DNA of 64,000 nt, taken from IMG/VR virus record IMGVR_UViG_3300009514_000374, positions 62,001 to 126,000 of that record; one strand, given 5' to 3'. The first letter of the stretch is position 1. Each line of letters opens with the position of its first letter. The translations under genes and the position numbers were made by a program. Positions 16,952-24,987 of this stretch are shown in pieces. The notes under the pieces are model-generated. The model was not told the DNA's origin and did no database searches. It worked only from the letters and a program-made list of their open reading frames with translations. Origin of the DNA: a virus.

Positions 16952-18894
16952 CCGCCAAGCTGCCGACCGACGAGAACACCCCGGACATGGGGTCCAGCTT
17001 TCTTCTGGACACCTTCGATTTCGCCGATGAAATGAACGAGGGCGTTCTCGACGGAGCCGCGCAGCCGGAAGCCTACGGGCTCTCGGGACTCCCTGACGGT
17101 GTGGTGACGAGCGAGGGACACGAGGACCTTGACGTTCCCGATTTCTTGCAAGACACCGAGGAAGGAATGGACCTCGGAGAGCTTGGGATGCTTGCCAGTG
17201 TTTCTGGGCTCCCCCAAGACGAGGACTCTGAGGATCGAGCCCATCAGGACAATGTATCCAACGTGGTCGATTTCTCCTGGCTGGAGGACACCCATCAGGA
17301 TCCCGGCCGTCTCCCCAACCTCAACACGACAACCGTGATCCCCGAGCTTGTTGAGGCATGGGGCACGCGCACCGATGGGATTGAGCGTGTTCCGATGCAG
17401 GAGCACTCGGCAAGCGTCGAGCCCAAAAAGGCTTCCAACGCGGACCTCCGCCGGGTGCTGGCTCGTGCGATGCGTCGTTCGGCCTATGGCGACAACATGG
17501 ACGAGATCAAGGTGGAGATCGTCCGTGACCTCGGCCACGAGGCGAAGCGTGTTGCCAAGGCAGTGAAGGCCATGGAGGCTGAGCACGGCCTGGTCGGCAA
17601 CGTCTACATCCGTGCGACTGCGTTCCCTGGTATCGACCAGGCCAAGTGGGCCAAGCACGTCAAGGCCAAGTGCCCAAATGCCCGTTACCTGATTGCGTGT
17701 GGCTCGTGCGATGCGTGCAAGGGCGGGTGCCCCAAGGACTGTGCCTGCAATCGTTCGCTCGGCCTCAAGGCGGTCGCCAGCGTTCCGTGGGACAAGGCTT
17801 ACGACCACTACGCCCCGCAGTTGGAGATCACGGGTCGGCTCGATCGCATGGCGACCGTGATGGACAAGCGCCTGTCACTCCGCCAAGCGTTCCTGTCTCC
17901 AACCCGAGATACCAGCGCGAAGATCTACGACGAGCGGCCGATCCACAAGACCCCGGTTGAGCGCGTCACGATGGCCGAGGCCAAGGCCGAGTTCGCTGCT
18001 GCGCAACCGGAGGCCCGAGAGGTCGTTCGCCAAGCTGAGCGAGCCCACGCGGCCAAGGTCAAGAAGGTCCAAGCCAAGCTCGGCCAGTGGGTCAAGGCCA
18101 GTCTGCTTTCGGCGGACGAGGCCAAGAAGCTGCTCACCGCTTCCGCGAAGCAGCCCGAGGCGGTTCTGAAAGCTGCGAGCCGTGTCATCACTGCCCGTAA
18201 GAAGCAGGCGTCTTACCAAGGCGACGGCAAGCACTACGACCCCCGCGTGTCGGCGAAGGCCGCCTTCGCTGAGCTTCGGGAGGCCGCACAAGCGCCCGAG
18301 GATCCGGCCTTCCCCAAGCTGGCTGGCGAAACGCTCCACGAGGCCCAAAAGATGATCCGGTACGCCCGTCAGGCGATGTCGGAAGGCTTCATGGGCAAGG
18401 ATCTGAAAGACCTGCTCGCGGGTCGGTTCAGCAAGAAGCTCCGCAAGGCTGCCAAGGAGCAGCTTGTCCAGATCCGCAAGCAACACGAGGGCCTGTCGGG
18501 TGTCGCGTATGTGGACACGGCGGCCTACGCCTCCAAGACGGGAGCGACGGGTTGTGAGCAGGGCGCGGCGAAGCACCGCGCCAACGCCATCCCAACCGCC
18601 CTGGAGATGGATCGGTGTGCCTCGTGCGTGTACCGCAACCAGGACAACCGCTGCCAAAAGTACAACAAGCCGCTCGTCGCTTCCGCTCCCGTGAAGGACG
18701 AGAAAAAGTACCAAGCGGAGCAGATTCGTTTGGCGGACGCGCCCGACCAAGAGGTCACGGCGTCGATGTTCAGCCCGAGTGAATTCGATCTGACCAACAA
18801 CAACTTGGAGGATTTCTCCATCCAAGATGCGCCTGCGCTGGACGACCTCGCCGAGTACACGTTCGGGGGCACGATCATGCACGACGAGGGGTAA
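16948..18894 (+). CDS. Large hypothetical virion-region protein with cysteine cluster
   Basis: The ATG at 16948 overlaps the previous stop as ATGA and gives 648 residues. The N-terminal third is acidic and low in structure. A cysteine cluster near residues 250-268 has the form C-x2-C-x2-C-x3-C-x3-C-x-C, and a second pair plus later Cys occurs near residue 555 (CASCVYRNQDNRC). These could bind metal. Much of the rest is long Ala/Lys helix. No domain recognised; expected to be a minor virion protein from its position. Confidence 0.65.
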   Translation: MTAKLPTDENTPDMGSSFLLDTFDFADEMNEGVLDGAAQPEAYGLSGLPDGVVTSEGHEDLDVPDFLQDTEEGMDLGELGMLASVSGLPQDEDSEDRAHQDNVSNVVDFSWLEDTHQDPGRLPNLNTTTVIPELVEAWGTRTDGIERVPMQEHSASVEPKKASNADLRRVLARAMRRSAYGDNMDEIKVEIVRDLGHEAKRVAKAVKAMEAEHGLVGNVYIRATAFPGIDQAKWAKHVKAKCPNARYLIACGSCDACKGGCPKDCACNRSLGLKAVASVPWDKAYDHYAPQLEITGRLDRMATVMDKRLSLRQAFLSPTRDTSAKIYDERPIHKTPVERVTMAEAKAEFAAAQPEAREVVRQAERAHAAKVKKVQAKLGQWVKASLLSADEAKKLLTASAKQPEAVLKAASRVITARKKQASYQGDGKHYDPRVSAKAAFAELREAAQAPEDPAFPKLAGETLHEAQKMIRYARQAMSEGFMGKDLKDLLAGRFSKKLRKAAKEQLVQIRKQHEGLSGVAYVDTAAYASKTGATGCEQGAAKHRANAIPTALEMDRCASCVYRNQDNRCQKYNKPLVASAPVKDEKKYQAEQIRLADAPDQEVTASMFSPSEFDLTNNNLEDFSIQDAPALDDLAEYTFGGTIMHDEG

Positions 18895-18897
18895 ACC

Positions 18898-19227
18898 GTG
18901 TCTCTACGCAAGAAACTGATTCGACTCGCTCACCAGAAACCTGAGCTTCGCCCTCACTTGCTGCCGCTGCTCAAGACGGCGATGTACGGCAAGGCGTGGA
19001 TCACGAATTTCAACCGGGCCACGAACATGCTGTGGGTCGGCGTGCAGGGCTACGACGGCATGGTTCGGATGTCGATCAGTGGATCGGGCATGGTCACGTC
19101 GCATGGGCGCCATCCCTCACAGGTGTCTCACAAAGCGCACCAGATCGTTTCCAAGTTTCGGAATGAAGGATTCCCTCGCATTCCACCGCACGGCCACTGG
19201 CCGCCCGAGGTGAAGCCGGACAAATGA
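18898..19227 (+). CDS. Small protein with N-terminal LIRLAH module
   Basis: GTG start, 109 residues. The first 26 residues are a near-consensus copy of the module ('MSLRKKLIRLAHQKPELR' then HLLPLL). The remaining 80 residues form a compact Gly/Ser/His-rich domain with no known signature. If the module is removed by a prohead protease, the mature protein would start near 'MYGKAWITNF'. Overlaps the next gene by ATGA. Confidence 0.65.
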   Translation: MSLRKKLIRLAHQKPELRPHLLPLLKTAMYGKAWITNFNRATNMLWVGVQGYDGMVRMSISGSGMVTSHGRHPSQVSHKAHQIVSKFRNEGFPRIPPHGHWPPEVKPDK

Positions 19228-20519
19228 CCAAGCAGGCATATTGGGAAGGGGTAGACCCCCTTCCCGGCGGCAACATGGACGAGGGCGACATCCACACTTG
19301 TCGGTCCCTGCTTGTCGATGTGCTCGCGTGCCTACGTGCTCAGTCGTGGAACTACCAGACGGCTCACTGGCAGACGGCCGGTGTGCCTGCCTACGGCAAC
19401 CACCTGCTCTTTGAGCGCCTCTACAAATCGGTTCAAGACGAGATCGATACGCTTGCGGAGAAGCTCGTTGGCTACTTTGGCCTCCATGCTGTTGACCCAT
19501 GCGACGTGATGGACAGGGCTCACAAGCTCGTCAAGCAGTGGAAGGCGTATTCGACCTGCCATGTCGAGCGTGGGCTCCACGCCGAGGAACATTTCCAATC
19601 GGGCGTGTCCAATGCGTACCACCAGATCAAGCAGAAGGGGCGCATGACCCTCGGGCTTGACGATTTTCTGATGGCGGCTGCGAACAACCACGAGTCGCAC
19701 ACGTACCTGCTCCAGCAGCTTCTCGTGGACATAAACAAGCTCAACGACGCCTACAAGGAGATGGGCGAGGCTCCGTACAAGGACATGACTCCGCCGTACA
19801 AGACGGCCACGCTGGAGGACGGCGTGGACTGGAGTGCGTGGAAGGGCCTCGATGGCAAGTGGAACATCGAGGGCGATGTGACCGCCGCTGAGTTGGAGCG
19901 CGTTGAGGGATTGATCAAGGCCGACCTTTCCGAAAAGTGCGGCACGCCGCACGGCGGGTGGGGTGGTGAGATGTCCTCGATGGAAAAATCGTGGGGAGGC
20001 TTCTCGTCCTTTCGTCCGGTGCGCCGTGGAGAGCGCGAGGATCAGATCCCTGGCGGTCTTGGCGACAAGGCCAAGACGGACGATTTTGATATTGAGCAAG
20101 TGCTGAAAGGAGTCGATGTCGAGCTTGAGCACACGACCGACCCTGACATCGCCCTGGAGATCGCACTTGATCATCTCACCGAGCACGACGACTACTACAC
20201 GCGACTGGAGAAGGTAGAGAAGCACGCGGCCATTGGTGACCGTGCTGCACCCTCTGTCGAATACTTGTTCCGCGACGATCCCAAGCGCTACGAGTTGACG
20301 GAATTCGTCAAATCGAAAGCCGTGACCAACCTCGACAATGACCCGGCGACACCGCCAACGCCCGTAGAGATCAAGGACGAGCCCGGAGGTAAGGCTCTCT
20401 CTACTTTGCATCGGTACGTGGTCGATACCGAGGAACCCGCTGCTAAGGATGCAGAGGGCATCGAGGAACACCCACCCCTGTCCGATTTCAAGGACTGGAC
20501 GACCGTGAGAGAGAAATAA
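19224..20519 (+). CDS. Dps/ferritin-like protein fused to DUF5661-like domain
   Basis: The 431-residue protein has a Dps-type four-helix start: 'SWNYQTAHWQTAG' with H48, 'YGNHLLFERLYK' with H60 and E64, and 'DEIDTLAEKLVG' with D72, E73 and E79. These are the positions of the ferroxidase and metal-binding residues in Dps. A second domain near residues 285-330 contains 'VELEHTTDPDIALEIALDHL' and 'DYYTRL', the DUF5661 pattern. Dps proteins protect DNA from iron and peroxide. Its location between virion genes, directly before packaging genes, suggests the protein may be packaged with phage DNA. That is an inference. Confidence 0.75.
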   Translation: MTKQAYWEGVDPLPGGNMDEGDIHTCRSLLVDVLACLRAQSWNYQTAHWQTAGVPAYGNHLLFERLYKSVQDEIDTLAEKLVGYFGLHAVDPCDVMDRAHKLVKQWKAYSTCHVERGLHAEEHFQSGVSNAYHQIKQKGRMTLGLDDFLMAAANNHESHTYLLQQLLVDINKLNDAYKEMGEAPYKDMTPPYKTATLEDGVDWSAWKGLDGKWNIEGDVTAAELERVEGLIKADLSEKCGTPHGGWGGEMSSMEKSWGGFSSFRPVRRGEREDQIPGGLGDKAKTDDFDIEQVLKGVDVELEHTTDPDIALEIALDHLTEHDDYYTRLEKVEKHAAIGDRAAPSVEYLFRDDPKRYELTEFVKSKAVTNLDNDPATPPTPVEIKDEPGGKALSTLHRYVVDTEEPAAKDAEGIEEHPPLSDFKDWTTVREK

Positions 20520-21098
20520 ATGTCCGTTGAAAAGCTATTTCCAAGCATCCATGCTCGCGGTGGCGCACAGCCCCCTTTCACGATCCTCGTCGCCAACCTG
20601 ACCTCGCCGGGCGACCCGAGTGTGGGTCGCAACCCCGTGCGGGCTCGTAACGGGTTCCGGCAGCAGAACACAACCCCTGTGGGCCATGCTCCGCATGGCA
20701 CGGTGGTTGGAGCGCGTACCGGGACACTGCTCGGCGGCGCCTTCACTCGTAGCGGGGGCACTGTCACGATCGCCAGCGACGATTTCACTGTCCCGGCCGA
20801 GGTACTGGTCGGCCCGTTCGTACTCGTGACTGACGAGGATTTCGATGCGGATGGCCTTGGGGTCAACGTCGTGGCAACCAATCTTGCGGCGGCCATTGAT
20901 GCCCTGCCTGGCTACAATGCCGTCGCGGCTCTCGCTGTCGTCACGGTGACGGGGCCGCTTGGCGCCAAGATCGATCCGATCGCACAGCGTTGGCAGTTCC
21001 GCACGTTTGGTGCGGTTGCCAACTTTACCACCATCACGCCTGACGGCGGGTTCCTGACGGGAGGGCTGCCCGAGCCGAGGGCGATGGAGATTCTGTGA
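20520..21098 (+). CDS. Beta-rich structural protein
   Basis: This 192-residue protein starts one base after the previous stop codon. Residues about 75-150 contain the phage tail insertion module seen also in the 13456 protein (GTVTIASDDFTV ... NVVATNLAAAIDALPGYNA). A glycine-rich end closes it. Probably a minor virion protein. Confidence 0.6.
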   Translation: MSVEKLFPSIHARGGAQPPFTILVANLTSPGDPSVGRNPVRARNGFRQQNTTPVGHAPHGTVVGARTGTLLGGAFTRSGGTVTIASDDFTVPAEVLVGPFVLVTDEDFDADGLGVNVVATNLAAAIDALPGYNAVAALAVVTVTGPLGAKIDPIAQRWQFRTFGAVANFTTITPDGGFLTGGLPEPRAMEIL

Positions 21099-21647
21099 AT
21101 GCTTCCGCCGTGGGTTCGACCTCCCGATGCTTCTTGGACGGAGAAGCAGGTAGCCAAGGCGATCCTTCGGCATCTCAGTCCCGATCTGCTGCACAAGGAT
21201 TGGGGGCCAGGCGGCAAGCACTACAAGCCAGGGCGGCACGAGCATTTCGGGTACTGCAACGTCGCCAGTCAAGCCTTCTACTGGCTGATGGGTGCCCGCG
21301 AGGCGGGCTACAAGGCCATGCGGGTGAAGCACGAGGGAGGCACCCATTGGTGGATCCAGTCTCCCAAAGGCAAGGTCTGGGATCTGACCAAAGAGCAATT
21401 CACGACCCCTGTGCCTTACGCCCAAGGGCGTGCGGCGGGGTTCCCCGGCCGAGGGTATTTCCCGACCCTCGCTGCCAAGAAACTGATTGAGAAGGCTCGG
21501 GCCGACCTGGAGAGACGAGGCAAAAAAGCTATGAAAGACCTACGCAAGAACCTGATCCGCCTCGCGCATTCCAAGCCCGAGCTTCGCGCTGATCTGCTTC
21601 CGTTGATCACGGCTGCCGACCCGACCAAATCAAAGATGGTGCGCTGA
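21099..21647 (+). CDS. Cysteine-hydrolase-like phage protein with C-terminal LIRLAH module
   Basis: The 182-residue protein has the ordered motifs 'GYCNVASQAFYWLMG', 'HEGGTHWWIQ' and 'VWDLTKEQF'. Their Cys-His-Asp order would fit a papain- or transglutaminase-like hydrolase, although activity is not proven. It ends with a copy of the dispersed module at residues about 145-170 (MKDLRKNLIRLAHSKPELR). This is the only copy at a C-terminus, and its internal ATG at 21531 could even start a short separate product. The gene lies just before the packaging genes. Confidence 0.6.
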   Translation: MLPPWVRPPDASWTEKQVAKAILRHLSPDLLHKDWGPGGKHYKPGRHEHFGYCNVASQAFYWLMGAREAGYKAMRVKHEGGTHWWIQSPKGKVWDLTKEQFTTPVPYAQGRAAGFPGRGYFPTLAAKKLIEKARADLERRGKKAMKDLRKNLIRLAHSKPELRADLLPLITAADPTKSKMVR

Positions 21648-22342
21648 TGGAAACGAAGAAACTAGAACGCGACGAGCTACTGCGCCTGATCCCGAATGGG
21701 GCTAAGCGTGTTGCGGTCGTGGATGAATTGGGCAAGGAAAAGTGGCGCAAGGTTGACGAGGTTTTGGACACGGACCTGATCCAATTCAAGGCCGGGAAGC
21801 CTCGCACGATGAAGCGCGACCCTGGTCGCAAGAAGGATCCGACCGCCGCACCGGCCGTGAGCGAGCACGTCGAGGGGTTGATCAAGGCCAAGTACAAGGC
21901 GTTGGACGAGGACCCGCTCACGACGGTCATCGGACGTGACCCCGAGTCGATCGACGTGCTTCACGAGGTCATGCGGGGCATCGCGCAAGAGTCTGCATCG
22001 CTGGAGTTTGAGCGCAAAGAGGCCGAGCGGAAGGGCGAGGACACGCGCCAGGTTTCCGTGAGCCGTCTGCAAGCCCTCAAGGCCGTGGGCGACACCTGGA
22101 TCAAGCGCGCCGAACAGCTACAGGCCAAGGGCGTGAACCTGAGCAGTCCTGAATTCAAGTTGCTGTTCGGATTCATCGTCCGCACGTTCCGTGAGGTCAT
22201 GGTCGATGCCGGCCTTCGACGTGAGAACATTGACCGGATCTTCTCCCTGCTTTCGCAACGCCTGGAGGACGAAACGTGGGAGGACGAGGCCCGTGCTGCG
22301 ATGCGCGGCCAAGCCCGACCTGATGGGGTAGTGGAGCACTAA
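21647..22342 (+). CDS. Small terminase subunit candidate
   Basis: The 231-residue protein precedes the large terminase by one base. It is helical throughout, with a basic N-terminal third (about residues 45-65) that could bind DNA, and a C-terminal helical pair (FRTFREVMVDAGL ... DRIFSLLSQRL). The assignment rests mainly on gene order, because small terminases diverge beyond recognition. Confidence 0.5.
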   Translation: METKKLERDELLRLIPNGAKRVAVVDELGKEKWRKVDEVLDTDLIQFKAGKPRTMKRDPGRKKDPTAAPAVSEHVEGLIKAKYKALDEDPLTTVIGRDPESIDVLHEVMRGIAQESASLEFERKEAERKGEDTRQVSVSRLQALKAVGDTWIKRAEQLQAKGVNLSSPEFKLLFGFIVRTFREVMVDAGLRRENIDRIFSLLSQRLEDETWEDEARAAMRGQARPDGVVEH

Positions 22343-22343
22343 G

Positions 22344-24380
22344 ATGGGCCTTGGGCTTGGGAACATTGTCCTCGATGAAGGGCGCGATGCTGACAGCACC
22401 GCCGAAATCGCGGACATTATCACCTTCATCGAATCGGATTGGGGACTCGGCCAAACGCTGTTCCCGGTTCAGAAGGTGATCCTCAAGGCCCACTACGGCA
22501 TCCCTTTGGACGACGTGCCCGAGGGTATGGACGAGGGGCAGCTTGAGCTACTGGAGCACCACAAGTTGCTCAAGCTCGCGCAGGTCGAGAACCCTCTCAT
22601 TGACCCTACGGCCAACGAGAAATACCTGATCCGCTACATCCTGCGGAAACACATCCACGTCACGGATTTCCGCAAGCATCCCATCCCTGACGTGGCCGAG
22701 TGGATGTCCGAAGCCGAGTACCTTCGCCATCTGTACGCGGAAGGTCGGTCGAACATCGCCGAGGTAATCGAGGGGCAGGAGCGCCGGGAGATGATCCTGA
22801 GCGTTGGCCGTCGCTCGGGTAAGACGACCATCTCAGCCTGCATCGCTGCCTACGAGACATACAAGCTGCTCTCCAAGGGCAACCCACAGCAGTTCTATGG
22901 TCTGCCGGATGGCAACACGATCCAGTTGATCTCGGTCGCTACGGACAAGGACCAGGCGGGTCTGCTCTACCGCGACGTTGCCAAGTATTTCGCGCAGTGT
23001 GAATTCTTCCGCACCTATCAAGCCAACGCCACGCAGTCCTTTGCTCGTTTCCAGACGCCCTCGGACATCGAGCGTCACGGCCGGTACGCGGACAATCCTA
23101 ACGCTTCGGCCGCCTCGATCAACGTCACCTTCCGGTCTTGTATCGCTAAGGGACTCCGTGGTGCTGGTAACATCGTGATCATTCTTGACGAGGTTGCCCA
23201 CTTTACGGACGGCGGGCAGTCCTCGGCCGACGAGGTGTACCAAGCGGTCAAGCCCTCGCTGGCTGCCTTCACTGAAAAGAACCCCTACAACAAGGCCGAG
23301 CCCATCGGACCCGTCGAAGGACGGATGATCCTGATCTCGTCGCCGCTTGGCCGTCAGGGCAAATTCTACGAGCAGTTCCAGATCGCCATGAGAGGCGGCA
23401 AGGCGTCGCAGACGATGCTCGCCATCGAGGCACCAACGTGGGAGGTCAACCCGACCATCCCGGCTGAGTTCTTTGAGTCGGAGTACGTGAAGGACACCAA
23501 CATGTTCTTTACGGAGTACGGCGGCAAGTTCTCCGACCGTACTCTCGGCTGGATCGAGGACGCCCGCGACCTGCTCAACTGCGTGGACCCCAACCTCAAG
23601 CCTCGGACCCGTGGCCTTCCCCGTGCGCCCTATTTCATCGGGCTCGACGTTGGCCTCGTGAACGACGGCACGGCGGTTGCCATCGGCCACATTGAGCAGG
23701 AGAAGATCGTTCTCGACTACATCGATCAGATCAAGGCGGGCGAGGGCGAGTACGCCAACTACGAGCGCCTGGAATTTGAGGACGTGTCAAAATGGATCCA
23801 CGACCTCTCGCGGAAATTCCTGATCGATGAAGGCATGTTCGACCAGTGGGCGGGTATTCCGTTGGAGCAGGCGTTGCTCAAGAAGGGCCTGAAACAGATC
23901 AAGGCCACGCACTTTACTCAGGTGCTCAACAGCCAGGTCTTTCGGAATTTCAAGGACATGCTGTTCGACAGCCGCCTCGTTCTGTACGACTACACGGACG
24001 AGCAACGCGAGAAGCTGCGTGACAAAGAGGGCAAGGCACCGGACCACATGCCCTACTTGACCGAGCTATTGACGCTCCAGGCTGACTACCGGAGCAAGTA
24101 CGTCGTGAACGTGTCCGCGCCGAACATCGCCGGGGCACACGACGACCTTTCCGACGCGCTTGTACGCATGGTTTGGCTCGCCAGCCAAAAGCTCTCCAAC
24201 CGGGCGTACATCGCTGGACGGGGCCGACAGACCGGGCCGAACCGGCATCGGATCTCGGCGGGCAAGCAGCGGAAACAGATCCTCGCCTCCAAGAAGGGGG
24301 GCAGCATGGAGCAGCGGCAGCTACGTCGTGTAGGCCGGCAAGGTTTCATGCCTGTTCGTGGTGGAAGGCTCAAGGGGTGA
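22344..24380 (+). CDS. Terminase large subunit
   Basis: The 678-residue protein has the ATPase motifs Walker A (SVGRRSGKTT, about residues 152-161) and Walker B with catalytic glutamate (IVIILDEVAHF, about 275-285). The RNase-H-fold nuclease starts at 'FIGLDVGLVNDGTAVAIG' and ends with the acidic 'GAHDDLSDALVR'. It packages DNA into the prohead and cuts the concatemer. Length is in the usual range or slightly long, with a basic tail of about 50 residues. Its position directly before the portal-like gene supports the call. Confidence 0.9.
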   Translation: MGLGLGNIVLDEGRDADSTAEIADIITFIESDWGLGQTLFPVQKVILKAHYGIPLDDVPEGMDEGQLELLEHHKLLKLAQVENPLIDPTANEKYLIRYILRKHIHVTDFRKHPIPDVAEWMSEAEYLRHLYAEGRSNIAEVIEGQERREMILSVGRRSGKTTISACIAAYETYKLLSKGNPQQFYGLPDGNTIQLISVATDKDQAGLLYRDVAKYFAQCEFFRTYQANATQSFARFQTPSDIERHGRYADNPNASAASINVTFRSCIAKGLRGAGNIVIILDEVAHFTDGGQSSADEVYQAVKPSLAAFTEKNPYNKAEPIGPVEGRMILISSPLGRQGKFYEQFQIAMRGGKASQTMLAIEAPTWEVNPTIPAEFFESEYVKDTNMFFTEYGGKFSDRTLGWIEDARDLLNCVDPNLKPRTRGLPRAPYFIGLDVGLVNDGTAVAIGHIEQEKIVLDYIDQIKAGEGEYANYERLEFEDVSKWIHDLSRKFLIDEGMFDQWAGIPLEQALLKKGLKQIKATHFTQVLNSQVFRNFKDMLFDSRLVLYDYTDEQREKLRDKEGKAPDHMPYLTELLTLQADYRSKYVVNVSAPNIAGAHDDLSDALVRMVWLASQKLSNRAYIAGRGRQTGPNRHRISAGKQRKQILASKKGGSMEQRQLRRVGRQGFMPVRGGRLKG

Positions 24381-24381
24381 G

Positions 24382-24630
24382 ATGTCGAAAAGCATCCAAC
24401 CCGATGATCCAGTCCGGGCGGACTACCGAATGATCAAGACCTTGCTGGACGGCAAGAAGGTCCAGCATCTCCCCCACGAGTACGACCATGTTCTCAAGGT
24501 CTTTGGTCGGATGGGTGGTTCGTGGGAGGCAGTGTTTCGGGGGTCCGTTGCCCAGACCGCTCTCCTGAAACGAATCCTCAAGGTAGGGATCAAGAAGGGC
24601 TACATCTCCAAGGCTCCCAAGTGGGGGTAG
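24382..24630 (+). CDS. Small hypothetical protein between terminase and portal
   Basis: The ATG at 24382, one base after the terminase stop, gives 82 residues. Helical, basic, ending 'GYISKAPKWG'. No known motif. Confidence 0.6.
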   Translation: MSKSIQPDDPVRADYRMIKTLLDGKKVQHLPHEYDHVLKVFGRMGGSWEAVFRGSVAQTALLKRILKVGIKKGYISKAPKWG

Positions 24631-24642
24631 AGTGCAGGGCCG

Positions 24643-24987
24643 ATGCCGAAAGGACCGCAGACCGAGGAACGTGCTGAGCGTCAGGCGAGGGACCAGGAGA
24701 TCCGTCTTGCCGCGCAGGCACGGGAAAACATCGAGATGCACAAAGCGGCTGACGCGCATCTCGACGTGGCTGCGGCGGCGCTACGCAACGCCCTAAGATC
24801 GCTCCAGAACGTCCGTGTGGCGCGTCGTACTGCGGAAGGCCAGGTGCTCAAACGCAAGCTCAGGGCCGTTGAGCAGGCTGCTGCGGCTCTCAAGCCCATC
24901 GGAAGGGATGCTGGCCGGGTTCGGGCGACCGGGCCGGACTATTCCGACCCCGATTTGTCTATGGGAGGGCCAGGGGTGAATGGCTAA
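24643..24987 (+). CDS. Small helical protein before portal gene
   Basis: This 114-residue protein is almost entirely charged helix, rich in Ala, Arg and Glu, and probably forms a coiled coil. A TAGAGT box stands 9 bases before its ATG, next to the stop codon of the preceding gene. It overlaps the portal start by 8 bases. Function unknown. Confidence 0.55.
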   Translation: MPKGPQTEERAERQARDQEIRLAAQARENIEMHKAADAHLDVAAAALRNALRSLQNVRVARRTAEGQVLKRKLRAVEQAAAALKPIGRDAGRVRATGPDYSDPDLSMGGPGVNG

